From Pyrinomonadaceae bacterium (lineage in GTDB: Bacteria; Acidobacteriota; Blastocatellia; Pyrinomonadales; Pyrinomonadaceae), in the NCBI GenBank assembly GCA_014379075.1, contig JACMMN010000153.1, positions 1 through 18,026 of the forward strand: 18,026 nucleotides of DNA. Direction: 5' to 3'. Position 1 is the stretch's first letter, and the number at the start of each line of letters is the position of its first letter. The translations under genes were made by a program, and so were the position numbers. The notes below the pieces were generated by a model. That model did no database searches, was not told where the DNA came from, and saw only the letters and a list, made by a program, of their open reading frames with translations. This document shows, piece by piece, positions 5,984-14,023 of the stretch.

Positions 5984-8900
5984 ATGAGATTGAATCTTAT
6001 TTCTAAACTATTTATTTTGATTTTCGCCGCAATGCTGGCACCGGCCGCGTATGCTCAGACGACCGGAACTCTAAGCGGCACTGTCAAAGACCAGAATGAC
6101 GCAGTCGTACCAGGTGTGAATGTTACGGTCAACAATTCGGCAACTAATTTAACCAGAAATACGACAACTAATGATGAAGGAAGATGGACGGCGACGATAC
6201 TTCCGGTGGGCACATATACAGTGACCTATGAAAAGGAAGGTTTCAAAAAGTCGGTCAGTCAGAACACCGAAGTCGAAGCATCGGTCACCCGCTCGTTAGA
6301 TGTCTCGCTGGAAGTCGGCGGGACTGATGTCACCGTTGATGTTACGAGCGACCAGCCGCTTGTGCAGTCCGAATCGGCCGCTGTTTCGCGGCAGATCACG
6401 GGTGAGCAGATCACTCGTGTTCCCACCTCGACACGCAGCTTTACAGGCCTCTTGTCGGCGGAAGCAGGAGTTTCCAGCGAGCTTTCGCCGGTGGGCGTGA
6501 ACGGAAATGGCAACATTTCACCTTCGGTCAACGGAACACGCACGACCTCGACCAGCCTCTTCTTTAATGGGATCGACGCCACGAATATTACCAGCAACGA
6601 GGGTTCGCTAAACGATAACATCTCGCCCGCACCGGAAACTCTGCAGGAAGTTAAACTCCAGACTTCGCTTTACGATGCATCGACCGGAAGAAGCGGCGGC
6701 GGCAACTTTCAACTTGTAACAAAATCGGGCGGCAACAGGTTCACAGGTTCGGCCTATTACTATTTACAAAATAAGGCCTTCAATTCCAATGAGTTTTTTC
6801 TCGAAGAAAGCGGTAACGAAAAGCCCAGAGCCGACCGTACGGAAACGGGTTTTACGATCGGCGGGCCGATCATTAAAGACAAATTCTTCTTCTTCGGAGG
6901 CTACCAGTTTACCGATGCCAATACGGGCCTCGTGCCGACCGCACGGACGCGTACGATATTGCCGATAGCACTGAGCGTGCTTGGTGCCGACCGCTCAAAG
7001 GCGGCAATTGCGGCGGCGTTCAATCAGTTCAATAGCTGCACGGCAGGGAACTGTCTTACTGCGACGGACATCAGTGACGTTGCATTCAACATCTTCAATT
7101 TGCAGAATCCGGTGACTGGCGGCTTCTACCTTCCGAGCATTACGAACTTCCGCGCGTTGGGCATTGTCGACCAGTCCGGCACGGGCACCTTTCAGTCCGG
7201 GCAATTCGGAGTGGGTCCCGGCATAACATCACGGACGATCCAGCGGAATAATGCCCTTGCTGAAGTTATCAGTGTCGAACCATCGACATTCCGTCAAAAT
7301 CAATTCACTACGAGGCTTGACGGCCAGTTGAGCGCCAATAACACGCTTAGCGGCACCTTCTTTTTCTCGAATTTCCCGGGCCTCGATTCCTTTCCCGACC
7401 CGAGCAGTTTGGCTTCACCGACCACGCTTCAGCGCAACGACCGCAACCGCACGCTTTCCATCGGGGATACACATATCTTTTCGCCGAATTGGATAAATGA
7501 GGTCCGGTTCGGATATTTCTCTTTGAACAATACACGGTCGCTGACGGACGACTTTTCGACCGGGGCTTTTACCAATGATGCAATCGGTGTCATGAATCCG
7601 GCTTCGGGATTTGATTCAAGTGTCGCGACAACCCGTCTTGGACACTACATAGGCCGGAACAATATTGCCAACTTCTCATTTGGCGGGCCTAACGATTCGT
7701 TCAATAAACGAAAGCAGCTTACGTACAGCATCGGCGACAATGTGAACTGGCTTTTCGCAAACCATAACATCAAATTCGGCGGCGAATACAAGAAACACCA
7801 GTTCGATACCAATCTGCCAGAAGAGCAGGCAACCGAGTTCGAAAAATTCGATTCGTTCACGCAGCTTCTGACCGGCAACGCAACCGAAGCCGACACGCAG
7901 TACGGCATCACCGACAAGAGTTTCCGCTTTCAGGACCTCGGCTTTTATATCAGCGACGACTGGAAGATCAATCGCCGACTGAGTCTAAATTTGGGACTTC
8001 GGTACGAGCTGTTCATGTGGCCGACGGAAAAGGACGGCCGCATCGGTAATTTCGATCTCGAACCGTTTCTGCCTTGCTTTGCCGCGACCGGCAGTTCGAA
8101 CGCTCTGTGCGACAACCCAACGCCGGGATTCATTGTTCCGAGCAACGTGAATACAACCGGGAACGCTGTGGTTGACGGTGCGATAGCGGCAACTCAGCTC
8201 GTCAGCAATAAGCATACGCTGAACGGCCAGGACTACAATAACTTTGCACCGCGTATCGGCCTGGCGTATGCGGTCAACGACAAGCTGGTATTCCGCGGCG
8301 GCTACGGATTGTTCTACGACCGTCCTTCGGCGGCGTTCATCAATACTGTTTTTTCGAATTATCCTTTTCTTAGGGAGATCGAGATTACCGTGCCAAATGG
8401 GAATGTACCGATCGCTAGCGCATTCTCCGGTGTGCCGACGAATATCCCTCTCAATCAATGGCTTCCTTTCCGCATCGTTCGCAGTTCGGGTGCGGGCGGA
8501 ACATTTTCGATCCGTGACAACACACCTGTCTTTGTCGATTCGCGCGGCACGCCTCAGGGTGCCGGATGCGTAGTCGCGACCGGAGTCGGCTGTACACGCG
8601 GCAACATTGCGGAGACGTTCGAGTTTCGCGCCATCGACCGCGATCTGAAGACGCCTTATATTCATCAATGGAACGTCGGTGTTCAATACGAGCTTTTCAA
8701 GGACCTGCTCGTCGAAGCCCGTTATGTCGGAACGAAGGGAAAGAATCTTCTGGTCGCGACCGCGCTCAACCAGGGATTCGACCTAAACGATCCGAATACG
8801 CCGGACCATATTTACGAACGCTTTAACCTGGCTTATGTCGCTGCCGGTTCGCCTAATGGTGCATTAAATGCAGGTTCGACCGCACGGGCACGCGGAACGG

Positions 8901-9907
8901 GACGGGCGTTCGGCTTTGCCAATCCTTTTGCGGCTGGGTTGAATGCGGGATGCGCGGGCGGCGTTTTGACTTTGCCGTCTGGGTCTCCGGTCGATTTGAA
9001 TCTTGCAAATCCGCTGACCTGTTCGGGATCGACGCTTGGCGGGGGACAAGTTATCAACTTTGAAGCACGCGTGCCGATTCTCGGTTTCAACGTGCCTGAG
9101 GCAATCCTGCTTCAATCGAAAGGCTATTCGAACTATCACGGCGCACAGTTCAGCCTTACAAAGCGTCTTTCACGCGGGCTGCAATTTAACGTCGCGTACA
9201 CCTTCTCAAAATCGATCGACGTGATGTCGAGCGATCCGGGTAGCACAGCGGGCGGCGGCAAGCCCGATATTCCGAATACAGGCTTCATTGCCCAGGGCGA
9301 TGCCCGGAATATTGAAAATAATCGCGGCCTTTCGGATTTCGACCGCACACATCGATTCAGCACGAATTTCGTTTATGATATTCCGAACTTCGGTTCCAAC
9401 AGCGCATTCGTAAACGGATGGTCAATTTCAGGGTTCTTCCAGACCCAGTCGGGAACTCCGTTCACGGTGTTCGCCGGCGAGCCGGAAATTCAAACGGCTG
9501 CTCAGTATGCCAATCTGACACGCGGATCGGGCGGACTCTACCGGCCCGGCTTCGGGCGTCCGAATACGAGTTGTTCGGCGCAGGACACAGTTAGCGATGC
9601 CAGTACAAGCAATCTTGGGGTGATCAATGGTTCCTGCTTCAGTTCGCCGCGCGGCCAGTTCGGTAATCTCGGAAGAAACACGTTTCGCGGGCCGACGCAA
9701 AAACGGCTCGACCTGAGCTTTGCGAAAAGCACGCGGATCAACGAGCGAATGAGTTTCGAACTTGGGTTCGATCTATTCAACGTCTTTGACACGGTCAATT
9801 TCGCAAATCCGAACAACGACTTGCAGGATACCGTCGATTTCGGCGTGATCACAAATACCGTCGGCGGCCCGCGAGTCGGACAATTCAGGGCTAAATTTAG
9901 ATTTTAG
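5984..9907 (+). CDS. Oar-like TonB-dependent-receptor-family protein with CarboxypepD_reg-like N-domain
   Basis: A 1307-residue outer-membrane protein. The signal peptide (1-24) ends AYA before Gln25. Residues about 26-113 are a carboxypeptidase-regulatory-like beta-sandwich (GTLSGTVKDQNDAVVPGVNV; DEGRWTATILPVGTYTV). A plug-like region covers about 120-255 (LFFNGIDATN; GGGNFQLVTKSGGNRFTGS), followed by a large barrel (IGGPIIKDKFFFFGGYQFT; FYISDDWKINRRLSLNLGLRYE) ending in the BAM-type strand GQFRAKFRF. No classical TonB box is obvious. Such proteins are greatly expanded in Acidobacteriota and are thought to bind or import large substrates. Its only ten cysteines fall in five close pairs in loop-like segments. 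ATG 5984 has GAGGAG at 6-base spacing. It has its own predicted PHO-box promoter and a strong terminator, so phosphate-linked uptake is inferred. Confidence 0.87.
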   Translation: MRLNLISKLFILIFAAMLAPAAYAQTTGTLSGTVKDQNDAVVPGVNVTVNNSATNLTRNTTTNDEGRWTATILPVGTYTVTYEKEGFKKSVSQNTEVEASVTRSLDVSLEVGGTDVTVDVTSDQPLVQSESAAVSRQITGEQITRVPTSTRSFTGLLSAEAGVSSELSPVGVNGNGNISPSVNGTRTTSTSLFFNGIDATNITSNEGSLNDNISPAPETLQEVKLQTSLYDASTGRSGGGNFQLVTKSGGNRFTGSAYYYLQNKAFNSNEFFLEESGNEKPRADRTETGFTIGGPIIKDKFFFFGGYQFTDANTGLVPTARTRTILPIALSVLGADRSKAAIAAAFNQFNSCTAGNCLTATDISDVAFNIFNLQNPVTGGFYLPSITNFRALGIVDQSGTGTFQSGQFGVGPGITSRTIQRNNALAEVISVEPSTFRQNQFTTRLDGQLSANNTLSGTFFFSNFPGLDSFPDPSSLASPTTLQRNDRNRTLSIGDTHIFSPNWINEVRFGYFSLNNTRSLTDDFSTGAFTNDAIGVMNPASGFDSSVATTRLGHYIGRNNIANFSFGGPNDSFNKRKQLTYSIGDNVNWLFANHNIKFGGEYKKHQFDTNLPEEQATEFEKFDSFTQLLTGNATEADTQYGITDKSFRFQDLGFYISDDWKINRRLSLNLGLRYELFMWPTEKDGRIGNFDLEPFLPCFAATGSSNALCDNPTPGFIVPSNVNTTGNAVVDGAIAATQLVSNKHTLNGQDYNNFAPRIGLAYAVNDKLVFRGGYGLFYDRPSAAFINTVFSNYPFLREIEITVPNGNVPIASAFSGVPTNIPLNQWLPFRIVRSSGAGGTFSIRDNTPVFVDSRGTPQGAGCVVATGVGCTRGNIAETFEFRAIDRDLKTPYIHQWNVGVQYELFKDLLVEARYVGTKGKNLLVATALNQGFDLNDPNTPDHIYERFNLAYVAAGSPNGALNAGSTARARGTGRAFGFANPFAAGLNAGCAGGVLTLPSGSPVDLNLANPLTCSGSTLGGGQVINFEARVPILGFNVPEAILLQSKGYSNYHGAQFSLTKRLSRGLQFNVAYTFSKSIDVMSSDPGSTAGGGKPDIPNTGFIAQGDARNIENNRGLSDFDRTHRFSTNFVYDIPNFGSNSAFVNGWSISGFFQTQSGTPFTVFAGEPEIQTAAQYANLTRGSGGLYRPGFGRPNTSCSAQDTVSDASTSNLGVINGSCFSSPRGQFGNLGRNTFRGPTQKRLDLSFAKSTRINERMSFELGFDLFNVFDTVNFANPNNDLQDTVDFGVITNTVGGPRVGQFRAKFRF

Positions 9908-9934
9908 TTTCAATACTATTTAAGCTGATCCAGC

Positions 9935-9964
9935 GGCGGGCTCACAAGCCCGCCTTTTTTTTCT
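9935..9964 (+). terminator. Strong terminator of the Oar-like gene
   Basis: A perfect 8-bp stem, GGCGGGCT (9935-9942) with AGCCCGCC (9947-9954), tetraloop CACA, followed by eight T. Confidence 0.95.
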
Positions 9965-10005
9965 TATTGACCTAATGCAATGACCGGATCGAGAGGAAAC
10001 CGTTT

Positions 10006-10060
10006 CGTAACCGCAACTTAACATTCTGTTAAAAAAATCGTAACAATCTTCCTGTAAGCT
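10006..10060 (+). promoter_or_regulatory. Second predicted PHO box and -10, for the choice-of-anchor-I gene
   Basis: Four hexamers at an exact 11-bp period: CGTAAC at 10006, CTTAAC at 10017, GTTAAA at 10028 and CGTAAC at 10039. A -10-like TAAGCT lies at 10055-10060, again 16 bases after the start of the last unit, as in the box at 5813. The second unit with its spacer (CTTAACATTCT) matches the first unit of the other box in 10 of 11 bases. The -10 is weak by itself, as expected for an activator-dependent promoter. Confidence 0.62.
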
Positions 10061-10134
10061 CGGCCTTAAATCGTTAGTTTGAATATTTTAAATGAAATTC
10101 ACCGGACCGGTCCTTTGATCCGAGAGAAATTTAC

Positions 10135-10139
10135 AGGAG
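10135..10139 (+). promoter_or_regulatory. Ribosome binding site that fixes the start at 10148
   Basis: AGGAG lies 8 bases before ATG 10148. The frame stays open upstream to a TTG at 10079, but that start has no ribosome site and would put 23 residues ahead of the signal peptide. Confidence 0.85.
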
Positions 10140-10147
10140 AAAATTGT

Positions 10148-11803
10148 ATGAGAACGTCCCCCTTTCGCAGAGCGTTCGCGTTCATTGCGCTCGCTATTTT
10201 TACGTCCAATCTAATTGCCCAACAAAATGTCCAAAACAACAATTCCGATTCGAATATTCATTTGAGTGTACTGGGAACTTATGCGGCCGGTGCTTATAAT
10301 CTGGGAGCGGCGGAGATCGTCGCTCACGATGCGGAAACGCAGCGGCTGTTCGTCGTAAATGGCGCGACCGGCAGGATCGACGTGCTCAGCATCGCAAACC
10401 CGTCTGTTCCCGCCCTCCTTTTTTCGATCGATCTCGCTCCGTATGGTCGAGCCGCAAACAGCGTCGATGTACATAACGGAGTTGTCGCCGTCGCCGTTGA
10501 AGCAGTTATCAAAACCGATAACGGCAAGGCGGTATTCTTCGATACGGATGGGAACTTCATAAAAGATGTTACGGTTGGCGCCCTGCCGGATATGATAACC
10601 TTCGTTCCCGGAGCCAGAAAGATCCTGGTAGCCAACGAGGGCGAGCCGAACAGTGATTACACGATCGATCCGCCGGGGACGGTGAGTATTATCGATATTA
10701 GGCATGGATTGCACAAGGCGAAGGTAACTACAGCTGATTTCGCCGCCTATGACGACGAAATTCTCGATGGGAGCATACGCATATTCGGCCCGAACGCAAG
10801 CGTTTCGAAAGATCTCGAACCGGAGTATATTACCGTTTCGGACGACTCTAAATTTGCCTACGTGACCTTGCAGGAGAACAACGCGCTCGGCGTTCTCAAT
10901 CTCAATAACGGACGATTTGTTAAATTGATCGGCCTTGGCTTTAGCGATCACTCGCGCGAAGGTTTTGGCCTCGATTCAAGCGACCGTCTGAACAGTTCTA
11001 CGCCCGGTGTCATCGAGATCGCTCCGCGGCCTGTAGTCGGAATGTACCAGCCGGACGCAATTGCCTCGTTCAAACATCGCGGCAGAACATTATTGATAAC
11101 GGCCAATGAAGGCGACGCACGCGAATATTCGGCGCTCACTGAAGAAGCAAGGATCAATTCGCTCTCGCTCGACCCGGCCGCCTTTCCGGACAGCATCTTT
11201 CTAAAAACCGATCCTCAGATCGGCCGTCTAAACGTCACAAAAACTTTGGGAAATTTTGACGGCGACACCGATTACGATTGGCTATTTTCATTCGGAACGC
11301 GTTCATTTTCGATCTGGACGACGAGCGGCGGACAGCTTTTCGACAGCGGCGACGACATCGAACAGATCACCGCTTTGGCGCATCCGATGAATTTCAACGC
11401 GAGCAACTCTAATAACACTCGCGACGACCGGAGCGACAACAAAGGCCCGGAACCCGAAGGCGTGACGACGGGAAAGGTTTGCGGCCGAAACTATGCCTTC
11501 GTCGGTCTGGAGCGGATCGGCGGTGTTCTTGTTTACGAACTGTCGGATCCTCGTGCTCCTCGCTTCGTGCAGTACATCAACAACCGGAATTTTTCTGCCG
11601 CAACAAATACACCCGAAGCACTCGATCTCGGCCCCGAAGGCCTTCACTTTATCAAACGTAGAAACAGTCCGATAAACAGCCCGCTTTTGGTTGTCGCCAA
11701 TGAGGTAAGCGGAACGACCACCGTTTACGAAATAGATCGAAACCAATGCCGATGCAGCCACGGCAGAAACGATCACGATGACGATGAAGAAGAGACGGAG
11801 TAA
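10148..11803 (+). CDS. Secreted choice-of-anchor-I family beta-propeller protein (alkaline-phosphatase/phytase-like annotation group)
   Basis: 551 residues. The signal peptide (1-24) ends LIA before Gln25. The mature part has repeated propeller blades with the marks of the choice-of-anchor-I family: AAEIVAHDAETQRLFVVNG near the start, ANEGEP (162-167) with a following TVSIIDI strand, LEPEYITVSDD, a second TANEGDAREY (318-327), and KGPEPEGV (432-439) before AFVGLERIGGVLVYELSDP. Some relatives are annotated as alkaline phosphatases or phytase-like esterases; the activity is not proven by sequence. The C-terminus is not a recognised anchor but a CRC plus a short His- and Asp/Glu-rich tail (HGRNDHDDDEEETE), which might bind metal. 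A predicted PHO box lies upstream, which supports a phosphate-related role. The gene stands alone, closed by the terminator at 11817. Confidence 0.8.
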   Translation: MRTSPFRRAFAFIALAIFTSNLIAQQNVQNNNSDSNIHLSVLGTYAAGAYNLGAAEIVAHDAETQRLFVVNGATGRIDVLSIANPSVPALLFSIDLAPYGRAANSVDVHNGVVAVAVEAVIKTDNGKAVFFDTDGNFIKDVTVGALPDMITFVPGARKILVANEGEPNSDYTIDPPGTVSIIDIRHGLHKAKVTTADFAAYDDEILDGSIRIFGPNASVSKDLEPEYITVSDDSKFAYVTLQENNALGVLNLNNGRFVKLIGLGFSDHSREGFGLDSSDRLNSSTPGVIEIAPRPVVGMYQPDAIASFKHRGRTLLITANEGDAREYSALTEEARINSLSLDPAAFPDSIFLKTDPQIGRLNVTKTLGNFDGDTDYDWLFSFGTRSFSIWTTSGGQLFDSGDDIEQITALAHPMNFNASNSNNTRDDRSDNKGPEPEGVTTGKVCGRNYAFVGLERIGGVLVYELSDPRAPRFVQYINNRNFSAATNTPEALDLGPEGLHFIKRRNSPINSPLLVVANEVSGTTTVYEIDRNQCRCSHGRNDHDDDEEETE

Positions 11804-11816
11804 ATAGTGATCCATC

Positions 11817-11865
11817 AAAAATGCGAAAAGGCGAAGAATCGATTCTTCGCCTTTCGCATTTTTTT
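11817..11865. terminator. Bidirectional terminator between convergent genes
   Basis: A near-perfect palindrome of about 20 bp per arm (AATGCG...GAATC at 11819-11840 against GATTC...CGCATT at 11841-11860) with one bulged A. A-runs on the left and T-runs on the right give a T-tract after the stem on both strands. It serves both the choice-of-anchor-I gene and the minus-strand M1-like gene. Confidence 0.93.
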
Positions 11866-11877
11866 AGAGGAGGCCAA

Positions 11878-13953
11878 TTATCTAACCGCTGTTGTCTGCT
11901 TTTCCTTTGGATCATACGGCGTTGCCTGGTAACGCTTGATCGCCTCGTGGGCGTTGTCGTAGTTATCGCCCAGGCCTTCGGCACGTTTGTAGGCGGCGAC
12001 GGCACGGCCGCGGTCGCCCTTTGCGTCGTATGCATTTCCCATCTTGATGTTTGCCCAGACGGAAAGCCACGTCGGGCTGAGGTTACCGCTAAGAGTCGCC
12101 TTAAAATTATCTATCGCGACGTCGTAATTGCGCTGTTCGAGAAACAGAAGGCCGAGATGATAATAGATCCATGAATTTGATCGGTCCAGCTTTAACGCGG
12201 CTTCGAACTGGGCTTGCGCCTCGACGTAATTTCCTTCTTTGAACTGCTCAATGCCGCGCCGGGCGATCGACGAAACGCGAAGGTCAGGCGAAATCCGCAG
12301 AAGTTTGTAATTCGGGTCAATGACGACTTCGAGCGGCTTGCCGTCCGATTCGATATTAAAATCGGCGCTTGCTTCGTTCATATCTATCGTTACCGTTTTC
12401 AGGCCGCCCTCGCCTTCAGAGCGGAGCTGCACATCTACCGGAAGGCGAAGATTGTCGTAATTTTGCTTGACGGTGCCGCGGGCGACGAACTTGCCGCCGC
12501 GCGTGCGGAGGATAAGGTAATCGGTAGTGAATTCCGGAACGCCCGTGCCTTCGACCCATCGGGCAAAGAAGTAACGCAAATTTTCACCCGCAATTCGTGA
12601 AGTGAGTTTTTCAAATTCATCGATCGACGCATTCTTTCCGCGATATTCCTGCAAATAGGTCTTCAATAGCTGATCGAATTTCTGCTGGCCCATCGTGTCG
12701 CGCAGAAGCTTGAAAGCCATCGCGCCTTTCGCGTACATAATGTATTGGTACGCGGTCGATTGATCGTCGAGATTTGCCGGAACACGCAGTAGCGAAGCTG
12801 TTTGCTCGAAGGTCAGCGATTTTTCGAGCAGCTCGCGTCGGAGAGCGTCCAGTTTTGCGCCGCTCATCGTACTTTCACGGAGCGAAAATGCGCTGTATTC
12901 GGCAAGCCCCTGCGCCAGCCAGGCATCGTCAAAAGACTTTAACCCGACCGTCAGGCCCCACCATTGCAATGCCGCTTCACGCTGAAGGCGGTCGTTCGTG
13001 ATATTACGTCCCTGCTCAAATTGGCGATCCGAGATAAACAGCATGCCCGTTGACGAATAGAAATCGAGGCTTTCATCGTCGATCTGCGTAACTATCAGGC
13101 GTTTGCCGAAATCTGCATTGCCGAACCTTTTCGTGTAAAAATCGAGAGCCTTGCCGAGCGTTTCGCCATACTCGATGATCGTCGGATCATTGCCCGGTTT
13201 TGTATAGAACTGCAATTCGTAGCCGCCTAGATTCATCGTTTTACTAACGAATTTTCCGTACGAAAAATTACCGACGAGAGCGGGTTTGGACTGAACAAAA
13301 CGGTATTTGCCGCCCGCGTTTGTCACCGGGCTGTCGCTGTAGCCGACGATCTGTAATCCGCCGGGGGCTGAAATACTGATGTCCGAAGTTGCAAGATCGG
13401 CCGCGTAATCGTGAAACGGAAACCACCGCGCCGCGTACATCAAATATCCCTGGTTTGGGCCTACATAAGCCAATCGTTTGGTGAGAAGCGGCCCGCCATT
13501 CGGTGTATTAAGCTCGCCGCTGTATTTAAAACGCAGCGTAACCGGCGTTCCTTTCAGAACTGTGTCGCCGAGATCTATCCTGACACTCGGGCCGAGATCG
13601 GAAACACCGACCTGATCCTGAACAAATGTGATCTGCGCGGCACCGGCGGCTTTAACCGGTTTGGCTTTCGAGGTCGGCGGGCCCGAAGCGGCCGGCGAAC
13701 TCCCGACACGTGCGATGCTGTCAACCTTTAGCGAGCCGTTGAGTTCGAATGAAACAGAGCGCGTATCTTCCTTCGGAATAAAATTTACATCGACGGTCGC
13801 GGTCAATTTGTTATCAGAAGGACTTAGCTGGACGTCCATCTGATAGTTCGTAACGTCGAACTGGGAACGCTGAACCTGCTGCGCGAAAGCGGTTGCCGAA
13901 AGTATAAAGACGAGCCCGGAAATTTGTAGGAAGAGACGCTTATAATTTTTCAT
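11878..13953 (-). CDS. M1-aminopeptidase-like protein with degenerate zinc site and C-terminal TPRs (likely pseudoenzyme)
   Basis: 691 residues from ATG 13953; an upstream TTG at 13983 would add ten residues before the signal peptide and is less likely. The signal peptide (1-24) ends AFA before Gln25. The body follows the M1 gluzincin plan: N-terminal beta domain, then a helical catalytic-like domain, with a C-terminal WVEGTGVPEF of the type seen after M1 catalytic domains. The HExxH-x18-E site is altered: REAALQWW (325-332) replaces HExxHQWW, and Gln348 in WLAQGLAEY stands at the third ligand position. The GxMEN substrate motif is replaced by STGMLF. Only the catalytic Glu326 remains, so peptidase activity is unlikely. 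Residues about 562-673 form about three TPR units. A binding or scaffold role in the periplasm or at the surface is inferred. It lies 70 bases after the PHP gene on the same strand, so they may be cotranscribed. Confidence 0.85.
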   Translation of the reverse strand: MKNYKRLFLQISGLVFILSATAFAQQVQRSQFDVTNYQMDVQLSPSDNKLTATVDVNFIPKEDTRSVSFELNGSLKVDSIARVGSSPAASGPPTSKAKPVKAAGAAQITFVQDQVGVSDLGPSVRIDLGDTVLKGTPVTLRFKYSGELNTPNGGPLLTKRLAYVGPNQGYLMYAARWFPFHDYAADLATSDISISAPGGLQIVGYSDSPVTNAGGKYRFVQSKPALVGNFSYGKFVSKTMNLGGYELQFYTKPGNDPTIIEYGETLGKALDFYTKRFGNADFGKRLIVTQIDDESLDFYSSTGMLFISDRQFEQGRNITNDRLQREAALQWWGLTVGLKSFDDAWLAQGLAEYSAFSLRESTMSGAKLDALRRELLEKSLTFEQTASLLRVPANLDDQSTAYQYIMYAKGAMAFKLLRDTMGQQKFDQLLKTYLQEYRGKNASIDEFEKLTSRIAGENLRYFFARWVEGTGVPEFTTDYLILRTRGGKFVARGTVKQNYDNLRLPVDVQLRSEGEGGLKTVTIDMNEASADFNIESDGKPLEVVIDPNYKLLRISPDLRVSSIARRGIEQFKEGNYVEAQAQFEAALKLDRSNSWIYYHLGLLFLEQRNYDVAIDNFKATLSGNLSPTWLSVWANIKMGNAYDAKGDRGRAVAAYKRAEGLGDNYDNAHEAIKRYQATPYDPKEKQTTAVR

Positions 13954-14023
13954 GTCGTGTACGAAAACCTTTACCTTGATCAATGTGCTTATCTATGATG
14001 TTTGCAAGGCCAAAATCGTTTGC

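Noticed and set aside
7985..8686. A 233-codon open frame on the minus strand
   Set aside because: It lies entirely inside the Oar-like gene, is rich in Arg, and shows no recognisable domain; it is an antisense shadow of the real coding strand.
10101..10113. ACCGGACCGGT / GGACCGGTCC palindrome in the leader of the choice-of-anchor-I gene
   Set aside because: Overlapping short palindromes of CCGG are easy by chance and there is no second copy to support an operator.
10079..10147. A TTG start 23 codons upstream for the choice-of-anchor-I gene
   Set aside because: AGGAG at 10135 and an immediate signal peptide both place the start at ATG 10148; the upstream part lies in the leader.
13954..13983. 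A TTG start ten codons upstream for the M1-like gene
   Set aside because: The signal peptide begins cleanly at ATG 13953; the extension adds a polar stretch before it.
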